Shown: positions 36,431 to 49,439 of the stretch, in pieces
How positions within the stretch are numbered: position 1 is the first letter of the stretch
How the letters are laid out: each line of letters opens with the position of its first letter
From: Rattus norvegicus
Taxonomy: Eukaryota > Chordata > Mammalia > Rodentia > Muridae
Reading direction: 5' to 3'
Length of the DNA stretch: 64,000 bases
Assembly: GCF_036323735.1 (NCBI RefSeq)
Contig: NC_086040.1
Coordinates: 4,864,568 to 4,928,567 of the forward strand
The notes under the pieces: generated by a model
The model's input: only the letters and a program-made list of their open reading frames with translations
What the model was told of the DNA's origin: nothing
Databases searched by the model: none
Program-made: the position numbers and the translations under genes

Positions 36431-37459
36431 ACGTTTGGCCTTTTATTCGTTAAGGAAATTGAACAAGAAATGGGAAATGGACTACTACCCCCTGAAGGGG
36501 CAGTGAACGTACTTGCCAATGGTGAGTCATTGCGAACAACAGTTAGGCTGTGTCCTTTGGTTATAACTCTCTCTCCCGAGAACCATGGACACGTAGTGAA
36601 CCGGAAGCAGGGCGAACTCGAGGGACCATTGATCTCGAGAAACAAACGTGCTCTTGTGCCCACTGTCAGGGGCCAAGACAAGGGATTCTGGAAGGAGCAA
36701 CGTGAATGGAAAGAGCAAGGGTTCTTAGGCGACTGTGCGGTCAAGCGACTCTTAAAACAGGGTAGATCCCTCTAACCAGAGGGCATAAGTCGTGCAGTGA
36801 TGTGTCTTGGAGCCTCAAAACTGAATGGGAAAGGTTGATCCAGACCCTTGCTCCTCAGAGACAGCAGGGACTAGAAAATCACTGGTGGACTGTGTTAGGG
36901 AATAAACATGTGATAGGATTTGAATAGAGCATAGAATGCATGGGATTCATATTAGAATTCCATGTGAGTTCCATGTGTTACTGTGATGCTTCTACCTTGA
37001 TGTATCATTATTTTTCTTGTCCTAAAACTCTTAATATTCTTTCCATGATGATAGTTTTGAAATATTGAGTATGCTATACAATGGAATGTATTTTGTCTAG
37101 GCACATATATTGAAATTCTAAATGACTCTTGATATTGCACGCAGTTGCCTTGCTAGAAATACCAGGATGATTTCAATATTGGTAAGTTGATTGAATAAAA
37201 ACTGTTTGTGTTACAAGCTCTGCTTGTAAATAATTCTTTTGGTGACCCCCAATTAGATTGTATAAACGTCTCCTGCCTTTTACAGACATATCTACAATCA
37301 CCCTTGCTTGAAGAAAGGAGTTAAGTGTTATGCCTTCTTTGAATGAAGAGAAAGGTCTCAGGCTACACTCCTCAGAGAAAAAAGAAATCAGGAACTGTAG
37401 TAAAAAATAGGCATCTAGGCAACAATAAGTGTTCCAAGCTAACCTGTGCAGAAAAATAA
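36431..37459. other. Unassigned DNA, possibly upstream region of the coding-like locus
   Basis: 36431-36780 is more GC-rich than its surroundings, with several CpGs, and could be a promoter or 5' exon of the minus-strand locus; the minus-strand frame at 36744-36202 runs through it without a recognisable domain. 36780-37459 is AT-rich with nothing recognised. Confidence 0.4.
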
Positions 37460-40400
37460 TGTATGGAAAATACCACTCCTTTATTATTAGTATTATTAAT
37501 CATTGTTTTTGTTTTCATTTCAAATATTAACCCCCTTCCAGTCTTCATTAATAAACACCACCACCACATACTCCTCCTCTTTGTCTCTAAGATAGTGCCT
37601 CCCCAACTCTCCCACTCATTCTTGGCTCACCCCTCTAGAATCACTCTTCTCTGAATGCTCTTCTCTGGAACATCAAGCATCTAAGGGACCAAGTGCTTCC
37701 CCTTCCACTGGTGTGAGATGAGGCAGTTCTCTGCTACATATGTAGGGTACCAGACTATGTATATTCTACGGTTGGTGGTTAGGTACATGGGAGCTCTGAG
37801 TTGTCTGGTTAATTGATATTGTTGTTCTACCTGTAATTACATTTCCCTTCAGATCCTACAGTCCTTCCCCTACAACACCCATTGTGATCTCTAGGCTCAG
37901 TTCAATGGTTGGCTGTGAATATCTGCATCTGTGTCAGTCAAGTGCTGGCAAAGCCTCTCAGAGGACAGCCATATCAGACTCCTGTTTGCAAGCACATCTC
38001 AGCATCAGCAATAGTGTCAATTTTGGTGTTTGCAGATATCTGGATGGCCTTTCCTTCAGCCTCTGCACCATTTTTGCAAATGCATTTCCATTAGACAGGG
38101 ATAAATCTGAATTAATAAGAGATGGGTGAGTGGTCCCATACTTGCATTGGGGGCCATGTCTTTCTACAGCAGGTGGTGTCTTCAGTTTGAAATTCACTAT
38201 TGTTGTGTATGTTGGCTAATGTCATCACTGTTGGGTCCAGTGAACCTGTCATATCCCTAGTATCTGGGACATTCTAGAGATTACCCCCTTACCAATGAGT
38301 GCATGCTATGTGCCTTTATTTGTGTTTGGGCTACTTCACTTAGGATGATATTTTCTAGTTCCATCCATTTGCCTGTGAATTTCATGAAGTCATTTTATTT
38401 AATAGCTGAGTACCACACCATTGTGTAAATGGACCACATTATATGAATCTGTTTGTTTTTGAGGGACATTTTGGTTCTTTCCAGCTTCTACCTTTTATAA
38501 ATAAGGCTGCTATGAACATAGTGGAGCATGTGTCCTTCTTGTAGTTTTGAGCAAGTTTTCGGTATATGCCATCAAATGGTTCAGCTGGGTCCTCAAGTAA
38601 TAAATACTATGTTCTATTTTCTGAGGAACCTCCAGCCTGGTTTCCAGAGTGGTTTTAAGAGCTTGCAATTTCAACAGTGACAGAGTGTTCCTTTCTCTCC
38701 ACATTCTTGCCAGAGTCTGTTGTCATCTGACTTATTTTATCTTACCCATTCTGACTGGTATGAGGTAAAATCTCAGGATTGTTGTGATTTGCTTTTCCCC
38801 AATGACTAAGGATGTTGAACATTTCTTTAGTTGATTCTCAGCCATTCAATATTCATCAGCTGAGAAGTTTTTGTTTAGAACTGTATCCCAGTATTAAATA
38901 GTGTTATTTGATTCTCTGGAGAATAGCTTATTGAGTTTTTTTGTATATATTGGATATTAGCACTCCATTGGATATAGGATTGGTAAAGATCTTTTCACAA
39001 TCTGTTAGTTGCTGTATGGAAATAATGACAGTGTCCTTTGCCTTACAGAAACTTTGAAATTTTATGAAGTTCCATTTTAGATTTTTGAACTTAGAATAAA
39101 AGACACAGTACCAATGTGTTTGAGGCTTTTCCCTGCTGTTTCATCAGATAGTTTCAGTGTATCTGATTTTTTATGGAGGTCTTTAATCCACTTTTACTTG
39201 AGCTTTGTAGAAGGAGATAAGAATGGATTGATTTGCATTCTTTCTACATTCTGCCCTTCAGTTGAAACAGCACCATTTTTTAAAAATGCTTTTTTTCCAC
39301 TGGATGGTTTTAGATTCTTTGTCAATTTTCAAGTGGCCATAGCTGTGTGGGTTCATTTCTGTGTCTTCAATTCTATTCCATTGATCTACCTGCCTGTCTC
39401 AATACCAATACAACACAGTTTTTCATCACCATTGCTCTGTAATACAACTTGAACTCAAGGATGGTGATTTCCCCAAAATGCTTTTATTTTTCGGAATAGT
39501 TTTCTCTAACCAGGGATTTATTTTATTCCAAATAAATTTGGAAACTGCCATTCCTAAGTCCGTGAAGAATTGAGTTAGAATATTGATGGGGATTGGCTTG
39601 AAACTGTAGGTTGCTTTTGGCAAAATGGCCATTTTTACAATATTAATCCTGCCAATACACGAACATGTGAGACCTTTGTAATTTCTGAGATGTTCTTCAA
39701 TTTATTTCTTCAGAGACATGTGTTCTTGTCATATATATCTCTCACTTGCTTTGTTAGAGTCACAGTGAGGTATTTTATATGCTTTTTGACTATTGTCAAG
39801 TGTGTCATTTCTGTAATTTCTTTCTCAGCCTGTTTGTCTTTTGAATAGAGGAAGTCTACTGATTTGTTTGAATCAATTTTATACTCTGCCACTGTGATAA
39901 GTTGTTTATCAGGTTTAGAAATTCACTGGTGGAATTTGTGGGGTCACATCATCTGCATATAGTAACATTTTGAATACTTCCTTTGCAATATGTATCCCTT
40001 CACCTCGATTTGTCTTTTAATCCTCTGGATAGGACTTCAAATACTATATTGAAAAGGTTGTGAGAGAGTGGGCATCCTTGTCTAGATCCTGATTTTAGTG
40101 GTATTGCATTAAGTTTCTCTCTTAAGTTTGCTGTATATTGCTTTTACTGAGTTCAGTATGGTCCTTGAATTTCTGATATTTCCACGACTTTTAACATGAA
40201 GGGGTAGGTTCTGTAAAATGCTTTCTCAGCATCTAATGAGATGATTGCGTGTTTTGTTTTCTTTGAATGTGTTTTTATAGTGGGATTAGGTTGATTACTG
40301 ATCAGGTTCTGTATATTGAACCATCCCTGTATCTTCAGGATGAAGCCTACTTGATCATGATCGATCATTGTTTTGATGTGTTCTTGGATTTGGCTTGCAA

Positions 40401-41422
40401 GAAATTTACTGAGAAATTTTGCAGGGATATTCATGAATAAATTGGTCTGAAATTCTCTTTCTTTTTTGGGTCTTTGTTTGCTTTATTATAAGTATAACTG
40501 TGGCATCAGATAAGGAATTGTGTAGTGCTCCTTCTATTTCCAGTTTGTGGAATAGTTTGGAGAATATTGGTATTAGGTATTCTATGAACGTCTGAGAGAA
40601 TTCTGTACTAAACCTTTCTGTTCCTGGGATCTTTTGGTTGGGAGACATTTAATGACTGCTTCTACTACTTTACAAGTTATGGAAGTATTTAGATGGTTTA
40701 TCTGATCTTGATTCAACTTTGTTACCTTGTATCTGTCTAGAAAATTATCCATTTAATCCTTACTTTCCATTTAGTTAAGTATAGGCTTTTACAGTAGGAT
40801 CTGATAATTTTTTGAGTTTCCTCATTTTCTATGATTATATCACTATTTCATTTCTGATTTTGTTATTTTTCATTTGAATATAAAGGATTTACCTATCTTC
40901 TGGATTTTTCAAAGAACCAGCTCCTGGTTTGGTTGATTCTTTATATAATTTCTTTTGTTTCTACTTGGTTGATTTCAGTCCTGAGTTTGATTATTTCTTG
41001 CTGTCTAGTCCTCTTGGTGTATTTGAATTTTTATTGGTTCTGAGATTTCAGGTGTTCTGTCATATTGCTAGTGTATCATAGCTTCTGCTTCTCTGTGGAG
41101 GCTCCCAGAGCTATGAGTATTCCTCTTAGCATTGCTTTTTTTGTGTTCCCAAGTTATGCCTTCATTTTCATTAAATTCTAAAAGGTCTTTTTTTTCTTTA
41201 TTTCTTCTTTGAAGAAGTTCTCATTGAGTAAATCATTCTTCAGCTACCATGTATATGTGGGACTTTGGTTGTTCTTGTTGTTATTGAAGACCATTCTTAG
41301 TTTTTAATGATCTCATAGGATGCATAGGATGAATTCAATCTCCTTGTATCTGTTGAGGTCTGTTTTGTGATGGATCATATTGTCAGTTTTGGAGAAGGTA
41401 CTATGTGGGACTGAGAAGAAAG
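37460..41422 (-). mobile_element. Older L1 (Lx-like), 5'-truncated, 4 kb
   Basis: Minus-strand L1: 3' UTR at 37460-38280, ORF2 from about 38290 to 41422. Recognisable parts are the C-terminal region (38290-38830), the reverse transcriptase with a YADD motif near 39950, the AEKAF segment near 40225, and the truncated endonuclease end near 41400. Numerous stops and indels make it inactive. Its 5' break at about 41422 is flush with an LTR-like sequence. Confidence 0.93.
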
Positions 41423-42690
41423 TGTCAGGAGCCATAAGAGGACAAGCTAATAACTAGCAGGTGGTCATCCTGAGATGGACAGCCTCAGATTATTTTATAA
41501 TCCACAACTGTTTTGCCATTATAAAGCAAGGTGGTAGGGGATTCATTTTGGGAAAGTTTCCTGCTATTAAAATGCATTTCCTTTTGTTATTATTAGACAT
41601 ATATAACAATCATTGAGTATTAGCACACCCCTTTCGAGCAGATCTCTGAAGGCCCAAGAGGTTGTACTGTCCTGTAGTGATGCTATACAGACAAATAGAT
41701 GAATTCTTTAGTCTTAATAATGATCCTACAATAATTCCTAAAATTATGTCAATGGTTATTAAGCTCTTTTATAGTGGGACTGTTATAAATCTCTTTCTAA
41801 TAGTCAAAATTGCAGTGACAACTCTGCCAGTCTCCCAGGTGTCACCAGTTAATTGTTCTAAGATAGTAAACAGACATTCTCCTACTCAGAACACATTCCA
41901 AGCGGTTGGAAATCAGTTATCAAGAGTCACAAAAAGAGAACAAATGATTTGTTACAGGTGCAAGGATAGATGATACGATATTGACTGGGTTTACCTTTAA
42001 ATAACGTCTCTATCAACTATGGTTTTAGACCTTCAGTGAACCTGTAGAGCTAACACTGGTGATGAATATTTAGCCAGATAATTACTCCTGATGAATATTC
42101 ATGTAAAAATTCTCGGTTGTAAATTATATTTTAATTTATGCTTTGATCTTTCATATGAACTTGTGATGAACATTGTAACACATGATCATGTATTCTGAAA
42201 TATGTTTAAGCGCTGAGGAGAAAGAGAAGACACACAGGACTGAGAGAGAAGGAAAGAACTGGAAGGACAGACACAGATGGACTGAGCTGGAGATAGACAG
42301 AGCTGAAAAGACAGCTTTGAGCTAAGGAAAACTGAGCTTAGTAGAACTGAGCCAAAAAGATCTGGGCTGAGAAGAAATGTAGAGATGAAGAGATTAGAGA
42401 GTATAGGTAACATAATAGAGCAATCTTCAGATTGCAGAGAAGAGGAAAAGAGGAGCAGCTGGAAAGAACAGAAAGTGCAGGCAAGTTTCTCCTTACCATT
42501 GGACAGAACAGGTCATTTCTTAAAAGCAACGCAGGCTTACTCTTATTTAAAGGAACAAACATTTTTTCTTACAAACTTGGGTTTAATTAAGTTAGCATTA
42601 AAAGGGTAGAAGTGATTTCTTTCTCTATGTAATAAAGATTGGAGCTCATCTTTCTTCACTGGTGATTGATCTTTTGCTCCATATGCATAT
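41423..42690 (+). mobile_element. Candidate class II LTR or retroviral remnant
   Basis: It starts TGTCAGGAGCCATAAGAGGA, a 5' end typical of class II rodent LTRs. It contains a purine-rich block (42210-42490) and ends with a polyadenylation-like AATAAAGATTGGAGCTC at about 42632. A frame at 41662-41973 ends in CYRC, which could be half a gag zinc knuckle or chance. I could not define the 3' end or a target duplication. Confidence 0.35.
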
Positions 42691-43570
42691 GTAAGTAAGG
42701 ATGTCTGTGTAAGTATGTAATTACAAGAATGTATGCATGTGTGTGTGTGTGTAAGAGTTTAATTCTGAGAATCCGTGTAAGCTGGACCCAGCTGATTTCG
42801 AGTGGAAATGTATCAATACATGTTTATGGAATCCAGGAGTAAAATTACATGTTTATGCATATTTGGCTATGTAAAATACTGACATCATTTGTGATTCAAA
42901 GATACTAACAATTTGAGGACAATTACCTTTATTAATAGATAAACTACTCCTTGAAGAAATGTTAATGGATAATATCAAAATATGTTTATAGAAATGGTAC
43001 ATCAAATGCTTCTGTTAATAGTTTAAATCAGGAAATGCTTCTGATATTTATGCATTTTGGATTTTGATTATGGAAGAAACTGAATGATCTTAGATTTTAT
43101 AAAAAATATTTATAAATCATTTATTCTTAATGTTTGTTGACAGAGGGAAGTTATCAACGAATACATATATACAATGTGCCACACATTTCTAATATAAATA
43201 GAGCAAATTAAATATATAATTTATAAACTAAAGGTGAACAATCATGTACAAAAGCAAGATATATCATTGAGTAAACATACATTTAGAGTTACGAGATGAT
43301 TCATGCTTCCATGTATTACTTTCTAGACATCTAATGAGATAAAATTAGTGTGGAAAAAGCTAAAATTGCAATTAGTATGCTTCATCTAGTATACCTATTT
43401 AAACATTGCTTTTGAAAAAATATACAGTACATATTTTCAAGGTCATATATACAGCATATACAAAAATTCACTGTGTCCATAAATTATCAATAACACTCAA
43501 GCAACTTTCTCTGGTCATATTAGATTTGAATTATCAAATATACACATGTATCTATGTATATATACACAGG
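42691..43570. other. Unassigned AT-rich DNA
   Basis: Includes a short GT run near 42740. No gene or repeat family recognised. Confidence 0.45.
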
Positions 43571-43600
43571 CACACACACACACACACACACTCACACAAC
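43571..43600. repeat. (CA)n microsatellite
   Basis: CA dinucleotides with one interruption near the 3' end. Confidence 0.95.
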
Positions 43601-43984
43601 CACACAATAATTCTAAAAATTTAAAACAAATTAGTAAATAATGAAGTCATTCAAACAAAACTGATGAAAAGGGGTAAACTAAATTTCCAGTAAAATGTCC
43701 TCCCAAAAGTATACTTTCTAGCATATAAAACTTTGCCTCATGATTTTAAGAAAAATGAGTATGGGGCCAATATTCATTGGAGTTATCATTCAGAAATAGA
43801 ATAGAAATTGAAATGGAGTGGGAAAAATATTAAATAACAGGGTTTAGTTATACTTTTTCAATTATACAAAAAATCTGATAAACGGTGAAATGACACAGGT
43901 AAAATTGCTTTCTATTAAGCATTGATATCTAAGTTTAGTCTTCATAGTCTATATAATAGACAGAGAGAACTAAATCTCACAAGT
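43601..43984. other. Unassigned AT-rich DNA
   Basis: Nothing recognised. Confidence 0.45.
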
Positions 43985-44104
43985 TGTTTCCTGATTTTTT
44001 TTTCTTTTCTTTTTTTTCGGAGCTGGGGATCGAACCCAGGACCTTGCGCTTGCTACGCAAGCGCTCTACCACCGAGTCAAATCCCCAACCCTGTTTCCTG
44101 ATTT
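43985..44104 (-). mobile_element. ID SINE with 13-bp target duplication
   Basis: Minus-strand ID element: T-rich tail complement at 43998-44017 and body at 44018-44091 (CGGAGCTGGGGATCGAACCC). TGTTTCCTGATTT occurs at 43985-43997 and again at 44092-44104, a perfect target duplication. The body differs from the common ID form in the GAGTCAAAT segment (usually GAGCTAAAT). Confidence 0.97.
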
Positions 44105-44652
44105 AAATTCAATTTTCTTCTCTTGTGAATATACCCAGAAACAATCAATACAATGAAAATAGGTAGACGCTGTGTTACAACAAGTAAAAGACATTTTGTT
44201 TATTTGTTAGGCATGAATTTATTTTTGTAGCATTTCTTCCCAGGTTTCTTTTGGGTATTTTATAAATCCTCACTTTGGTGTGGTTGGTGCTTAAATTTAA
44301 CTGAACATGGCAGAAAATGACAATATAATAGAAATGGATCCTTGGGGCAGAGAATACCTTTGGTTTCAACCTGCTTATAATTAAATGGCAGTCACAGTGT
44401 GCAAAACCAAGCAGAAGGTAAGAAACTGTGGCTTCAGGTACAGGGTTCTTTATAAGATTTGACTTTGTAATATTGGAATAATTGTTCCATGATATCATGA
44501 GATTGTCCAGTGAGAAGGCCTTTTCTTTATTCCTCTAATGAAAGCAAATATTTGTTGTTTACAGTATTGGTTTTCTTATAGGTATTTCTAGGGAACTGAC
44601 TTCATAAGATTTGGAATATAATCAAACAAGATCTTGTTAAACAAGTAGAAAG
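44105..44652. other. Unassigned DNA
   Basis: No recognised repeat. The 107-codon minus-strand frame at 44498-44175 has no family resemblance and I treat it as chance. Confidence 0.4.
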
Positions 44653-44812
44653 CACTGGGTTTGGTGGCATAGGCATTTACTCTTAGCACTGGAGAGGCAG
44701 AAGCGGGCAGAAAAACTCTAAGTTCAAGGCCACCTTGGTCTACAGAGAAAGGGAGAGAGAGAGTTCTGGTACTGCCAGGGATATAATAGAAACACTGCCT
44801 CAAAAAAATTCA
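44653..44812 (+). mobile_element. B1 SINE
   Basis: 7SL-derived B1 on the plus strand: CACTGGGTTTGGTGGCATAG, then a TTAGCACTGGAGAGGCAGAA stretch, AAGGCCACCTTGGTCTACAG and a CTGCCTCAAAAAAA tail. It is moderately diverged and so older than the ID copies. Confidence 0.92.
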
Positions 44813-45702
44813 TTTACAAATTCTGAATTATACAAAGAAAAAATCTCATTTTATTTTAGTAAGATGTTAATAATTTTATCTTGAGTCTAATGCAATATTT
44901 TAGCTATAAAATAATGTGAAGGCACTGAAAATGTATGAAAAGATGTTTTCCATCATTATTCTCCTTAAACTACAAGCTGAATTTTTTTAAATAAACCTGT
45001 GTAAATATACTTTGAAGGTTTTTCTGTGACTAGCTAAAGGGGTTTTACATTGTTAATTACAAATGTTGGATTTCTGGCCAATCTTGAAAGGTCATCACTA
45101 AGGTGTAGATGTATATTTAGCATACAAAATCTAATCTAAAATGTTGCACAATAAAGAATGAGAACCTTTAATTGGTTGTCCTCTAAAGTATACAGCTTCT
45201 TTTTGTTGCAGTGAAGATCAGATGATTTGAATAAATTTTGTGAGAAATACCACCTGCTCTGAGAAGATAAGAAACAGAGAAAGATAAGGAAAAAAGCATC
45301 CTAAGGGACAATGAACTGGGATAGAATATTCTATGGAATATATAGTACAACGAATTTGACCCCTCGTATTGATTAGCTGGGGACTTCATTATGCATGTCT
45401 ATGTACCTAGAAATTTTTTTTCTTTTTCATCTTAAGATTTTATTGTTGCTCCGAAACCTCTGGCTTTTGTATTAAGGTCTTAGCATGTTTACATGATAGT
45501 TTTGAAATATTAGTGTAATTATCAAAAGCTGTACTTTGTATATACTTTTTAAGCAACAAAATAGATACGTGTCTGCTTGGGCTTATGAAGAAATTTACAA
45601 TGTTAAATATGAATTTATATTTCTCATATATACATTCCCTTCATGTACCATGCTTGTTGATGAAACCTTATCAGATAGGAATGCATAATAACCATCTTGC
45701 TA
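44813..45702. other. Unassigned AT-rich DNA
   Basis: Nothing recognised. Confidence 0.45.
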
Positions 45703-45826
45703 GAGTTTTAGGATTTTTTTTTTGATTCATTTTTTTCGGAGCTGGGGACCGAACCCAGGGTCTTTCGCTTCCTAGGCAAGCGCTTTACTACTGAGCTAAA
45801 TCCCCAACCCCGAGTTTCAGGATTTT
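45703..45826 (-). mobile_element. ID SINE with 15-bp target duplication
   Basis: Minus-strand ID: tail complement at 45718-45736, body at 45737-45811. GAGTTTTAGGATTTT (45703-45717) and GAGTTTCAGGATTTT (45812-45826) form a target duplication with one mismatch. Confidence 0.96.
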
Positions 45827-46009
45827 ATTGCATCTTGTTTGGCATGTGCATTTCTATTAAATGCTAAAATGCTAACTCTTTTCTAAGAATCTTAATTTAA
45901 CTGGAGAGGTTTGCAATAACTCATAGATTGTTGTTTATTCATATACAGGTCTTTGGTTTTGTTATTGAATTTTATGCCAGTAACTTCTTTTTTTTTAATA
46001 AAATGTTCT

Positions 46010-46260
46010 TTAATCACACAGATTAAAATTCTCAATAAAATACTTAAAACCCAAATCCAGAAAAAAATCTAAAAGATTATCCATAATGATCAATAATGCT
46101 TCATCCAAAAAATGTAGGGTTTGATCAAAATGTAAAAATTACTAAATTATCCAACACATATAATAAGACACATAAACAAATTGAAATGGAGAAAAAAAAA
46201 CATGATATTTCTTAAGATACAGAGAGGCCTTTGACAAAATACTTAGTTATTAGTTGTTCT
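46010..46260 (+). mobile_element. Old L1 ORF2 reverse transcriptase fragment
   Basis: Decayed plus-strand ORF2 text, including a GTTTGATCAAAATGTAAAAA segment and a GAGGCCTTTGACAAAATAC segment (the EKAFDK region). Many indels. Confidence 0.65.
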
Positions 46261-46279
46261 TCTTAATATCTGTGCTAAG

Positions 46280-46515
46280 ACTGTTTGTTCTAGAAGTCTT
46301 CTCGGTGCAATGAGTTCAAGGGTATTCCTCCTATTTTCCCATCAAGTTCACTATGTCTTGTTTGATGTTGAAGTCTTTGATCGATTTGGGGTTGAGTTTT
46401 ATGCAGGATAATACGTATGACTCTATTGTTTTCTACATGTAGACATCCTCTTGGCGCAGTTCGTTGAAGATACTTTCCTTTTTCCAGTGTGAATTTCTGA
46501 CTTTTTAATAAAAAA
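46280..46515 (-). mobile_element. Old L1 ORF2 fragment, inverted
   Basis: Minus-strand ORF2 C-terminal half: the plus-strand phrases TGATGTTGAAGTCTTTGATC and GATTTGGGGTTGAGTTTTAT are antisense L1. It lies between plus-strand L1 pieces, so this is a rearranged (probably twin-primed) element. Confidence 0.7.
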
Positions 46516-46524
46516 TAATCAGGT

Positions 46525-46805
46525 GTCCCAGAGCTCCCAGTGACTAAATTGCCAACCAAAGATTACACATGGGAGGACCCATGGCTCCAGGGGCATAGGT
46601 AGCAGGGAATGCCATTGTCTGGCATCGTAGGAAGAGAGGCCCTTGATCCTGTGACGGCTTTTTTCCCCAGTGTATGGGAATGCCAGGTGTTGAGGTGGGA
46701 ATGGGTAGGTGGGACTGGAGCATCCTTAATGAAAAAAAGAGAGAGGGAATGGCAGAGAGAGGAACCAGGAAAGGGGATAACATTTGAAATGCAAATAAAT
46801 ATACT
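46525..46805 (+). mobile_element. L1 3' UTR end
   Basis: Plus-strand L1 3' UTR: CAGAGCTCCCAGTGACTAAA, then GTGTATGGGAATGCCAGGTG, a purine-rich stretch and GGGGATAACATTTGAAATGC with an AAATAAAT tail. Confidence 0.85.
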
Positions 46806-46845
46806 AGCCAGTAACTTCTTAATGTGCTTCAATTTGAAGGTAAAT

Positions 46846-46846
<1 letters not shown>

Positions 46847-46884
<38 letters not shown>
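46847..46884. repeat. (AT)n microsatellite
   Basis: About 19 AT dinucleotides. Confidence 0.96.
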
Positions 46885-46886
<2 letters not shown>

Positions 46887-47159
46887 ACACATTTTATAAA
46901 AAGATTAAATTTTTAGTGCAAATATCTCTTAGTGACGGACAATTTTACAAACATTCTCTAAATTATTGAATATTCTCCATTTTTAAATTAGTATAAAATA
47001 TTATGAATACAACAACCTTTATTAACATACACATCTCTAGTTAATATAGCTACAAATATGTTATTATTTTTATCTTTGAAATTTTTTTTCTTAGTTTTTC
47101 AGTAGTAAATCTTGACTTCTGTATCTGAGCTTTCTAATCGTTATTCATAAAGAAATCTA

Positions 47160-47660
47160 TTGCTGTTTTATTGAGAATAGTAATGAATGTTCATTGATAG
47201 GTAGATAGGCAAGATTGACACAATATAAACAATGGTATTTCATTCACCCCTAAACTATGATGGTTTCAGGAAAATAGATGTAACTAGAAAATATACCGAG
47301 TAAGGTAACAAAGACGCAGAAAGGCAAATACCATGTGTTCTTTCTCATGTAGATAATAGAATCTCATTTTCATATACTTGTATTTATGTGAATCTGTGAG
47401 CTGTTTGAGTTCATTGAACTGGAATGGGTCTCATGAGATTAGAAAGTAGGGTTTTAAGCAGTATGGGTTGGAAGTTATGGAACATATGTGATATGAATGT
47501 AGAAGTAAGAATAACACAGACAGAATAGTATAAGTGTTAGGGACATAGTGGGGGTGGGGAAAAAGAACTGAGGAAGGGAGGATGAAGTTCAATGTCTACA
47601 AACATGACATAAGGCAACCTGTTACTTTATAGTCTAGGTTAAAATAAATATTAAAATTTA
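47160..47660 (+). mobile_element. Old L1 ORF2 end and 3' UTR start
   Basis: Plus-strand text resembling the ORF2 C-terminal end (AACTAGAAAATATACCGAGT, then AAGGCAAATACCATGTG) followed by purine-rich 3' UTR sequence. Strongly diverged. Confidence 0.6.
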
Positions 47661-47999
47661 AAACATTATATTTATCTTATTTGATCTTAGTCATACTATC
47701 CATAATTATTTGTTAAAAACATCACTTACCTGCCAAATTTTGTATCATTTAAAAAATCACCTGTGAGGTAATAATTACCTATGGTAGTAGAGTATTATTA
47801 TTATAAGAATATCAACTGTTAAATCTGTGATTAGATCTATGATTTAAGTTCCTTTTTGCTTAATTTTTGCCCCTCCAGACATTCACTCATAATGAATTAT
47901 TATTTTCAATGTTGATATACTACTATAAAAATATGATTCTGCAGGGTGTTGAAATTGCTCAATTATAAGTTCATAATATCCATAAACTACAGGACACCC
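47661..47999. other. Unassigned AT-rich DNA
   Basis: Nothing recognised; it separates two L1 3' UTR pieces. Confidence 0.4.
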
Positions 48000-49062
48000 T
48001 CCACAAAGCTCATAGATCCAAAGAAGATAAACAAGAAGAAAGGCTCACATGCCGATGCTTGAGTCTCACTTAGAATGGGGAATTAAATAGTCTTGGATGG
48101 AGATTGAGGGAAGGAACTGGATGGGAGAAGGAAGGGAGATGAGAATGGATTATGTGTGGGAAGGGACAGGAAATATGGCCAGATAGTCATGAGAAGGAAA
48201 GGAAATCTTGAAGTTATGGAGATGAGGACCTTATGGAGATGAGGAGGTAGGGGAAATCTCCAGGACGAGAAATAGTCCTGGGATAAAGGAGGTACCCACG
48301 AATCAATGGGGGTTTCCTAAGCTGTGACTCATTGGTGATATGGAACATGAAGAAGTCAACTCCTGTAGCCAGGAAGGACCACCAGTGGAGGGTTAAAGAC
48401 ACAAGTACACCCACAAAGCATTCTACGCAAAATTTGTAAAGTCTATAAGAAAATCAGGGACTGAGTGATTTGCCAGTGAAAATTGAGATCCATCCCATGG
48501 GCAAGTACCAATTCATGGCATTATTAATGTTGTTCTGTTACACTCGCAGATAGCAGCATGCTGTACTGAGAGACTCCACCCAGCAGCTGATTCAGGCAGA
48601 TACAGACACCTACAGCCAAACAGTGGATGGAACTTGAGGACAGTTTGGTGGACCAAAGGCAATAGGAACTGCACAGGAAGACCTACAGTGTCAAACAACC
48701 TAGACCCCTGGGAGCTCTTAGAGCCTGAGCCCCCAACCGAAGATCCTACACAGGGTGGATCTAGGCCCCTGATGCATATGTGGCAGACATGTAGATCATT
48801 CTTCATGTGGTTCCGCAAAAACTGGAGTGGAGTATGTCCTGAGTTTTGTAGTCTGACTGAGGAATCTGTTCCCAGACAGGGTTCTGTTGTCTGGCTGCAA
48901 TTAAAGAGGATGTGCCTGATTCTGAAGAGTCTTGATGTTTCAGAGTTGGGGCCATAACTAATAGTGTCATAATCTTAGGAGAGAAGAGGATTGAGACAGA
49001 GACTCTGTGAGGAAGTGACAAGGGAGTGCAGCGTTTGGCATGGAAATTAAAAAAAAAATTAA
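48000..49062 (+). mobile_element. Lx-type L1 3' UTR, about 1 kb with A-tail
   Basis: Plus-strand Lx 3' UTR in order: ATAGTCCTGGGATAAAGGAG (48268), ATCCCATGGGCAAGTACCAA (48491), GCAGATACAGACACCTACAG (48596), ACAGGAAGACCTACAGTG (48673), CTAGACCCCTGGGAGCTCTT (48701), and an A-run with AATT near 49050. The 107-codon frame at 48634-48957 lies inside this UTR and is not a gene. Confidence 0.85.
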
Positions 49063-49439
49063 TTGCTAAATTTGCTATATCTTTAACAGGAATCTTCTTG
49101 ATTATAGTCTCACTGTAGATAAATACTCTGTTCTAAATCCAATCTCTATCTGTGAACTTCTACTTCGTTAGAAGTTTAGCTTCTCTCTCCTTACCACCAG
49201 AGGTCATAAATAGGGATCTTGGAATGCAATTTTCTTCAGAATCCAGGCATAGATGTACCATAAACTAGGACAGTAGGCAAATGAAATATAACTGAGTATT
49301 GAGGATTGAGCTAGAGTAGTAAACATAAAAGTCATAAAAGTCATTTCCTGTTTAATAACATGCTTTTTATCATGAACAAATACAGGAACAGAGGATTGCA
49401 TATACAAAAAATATAACATATTTTTGGTTTTACATTTTC
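49063..49439. other. Unassigned DNA
   Basis: Nothing recognised. Confidence 0.45.

Noticed and set aside
41662..41973. Gag zinc knuckle suggested by CYRCKD at the end of a frame
   Set aside because: Only two of the required cysteine/histidine positions are present before a stop; too weak to call gag.
25466..45811. tRNA genes at the three ID elements
   Set aside because: The tRNA-like text is the SINE body. Each copy has an A-tail and a target duplication and lacks the rest of a tRNA structure.
48634..48957. 107-codon plus-strand frame
   Set aside because: Lies wholly within the Lx 3' UTR, which has no coding function.
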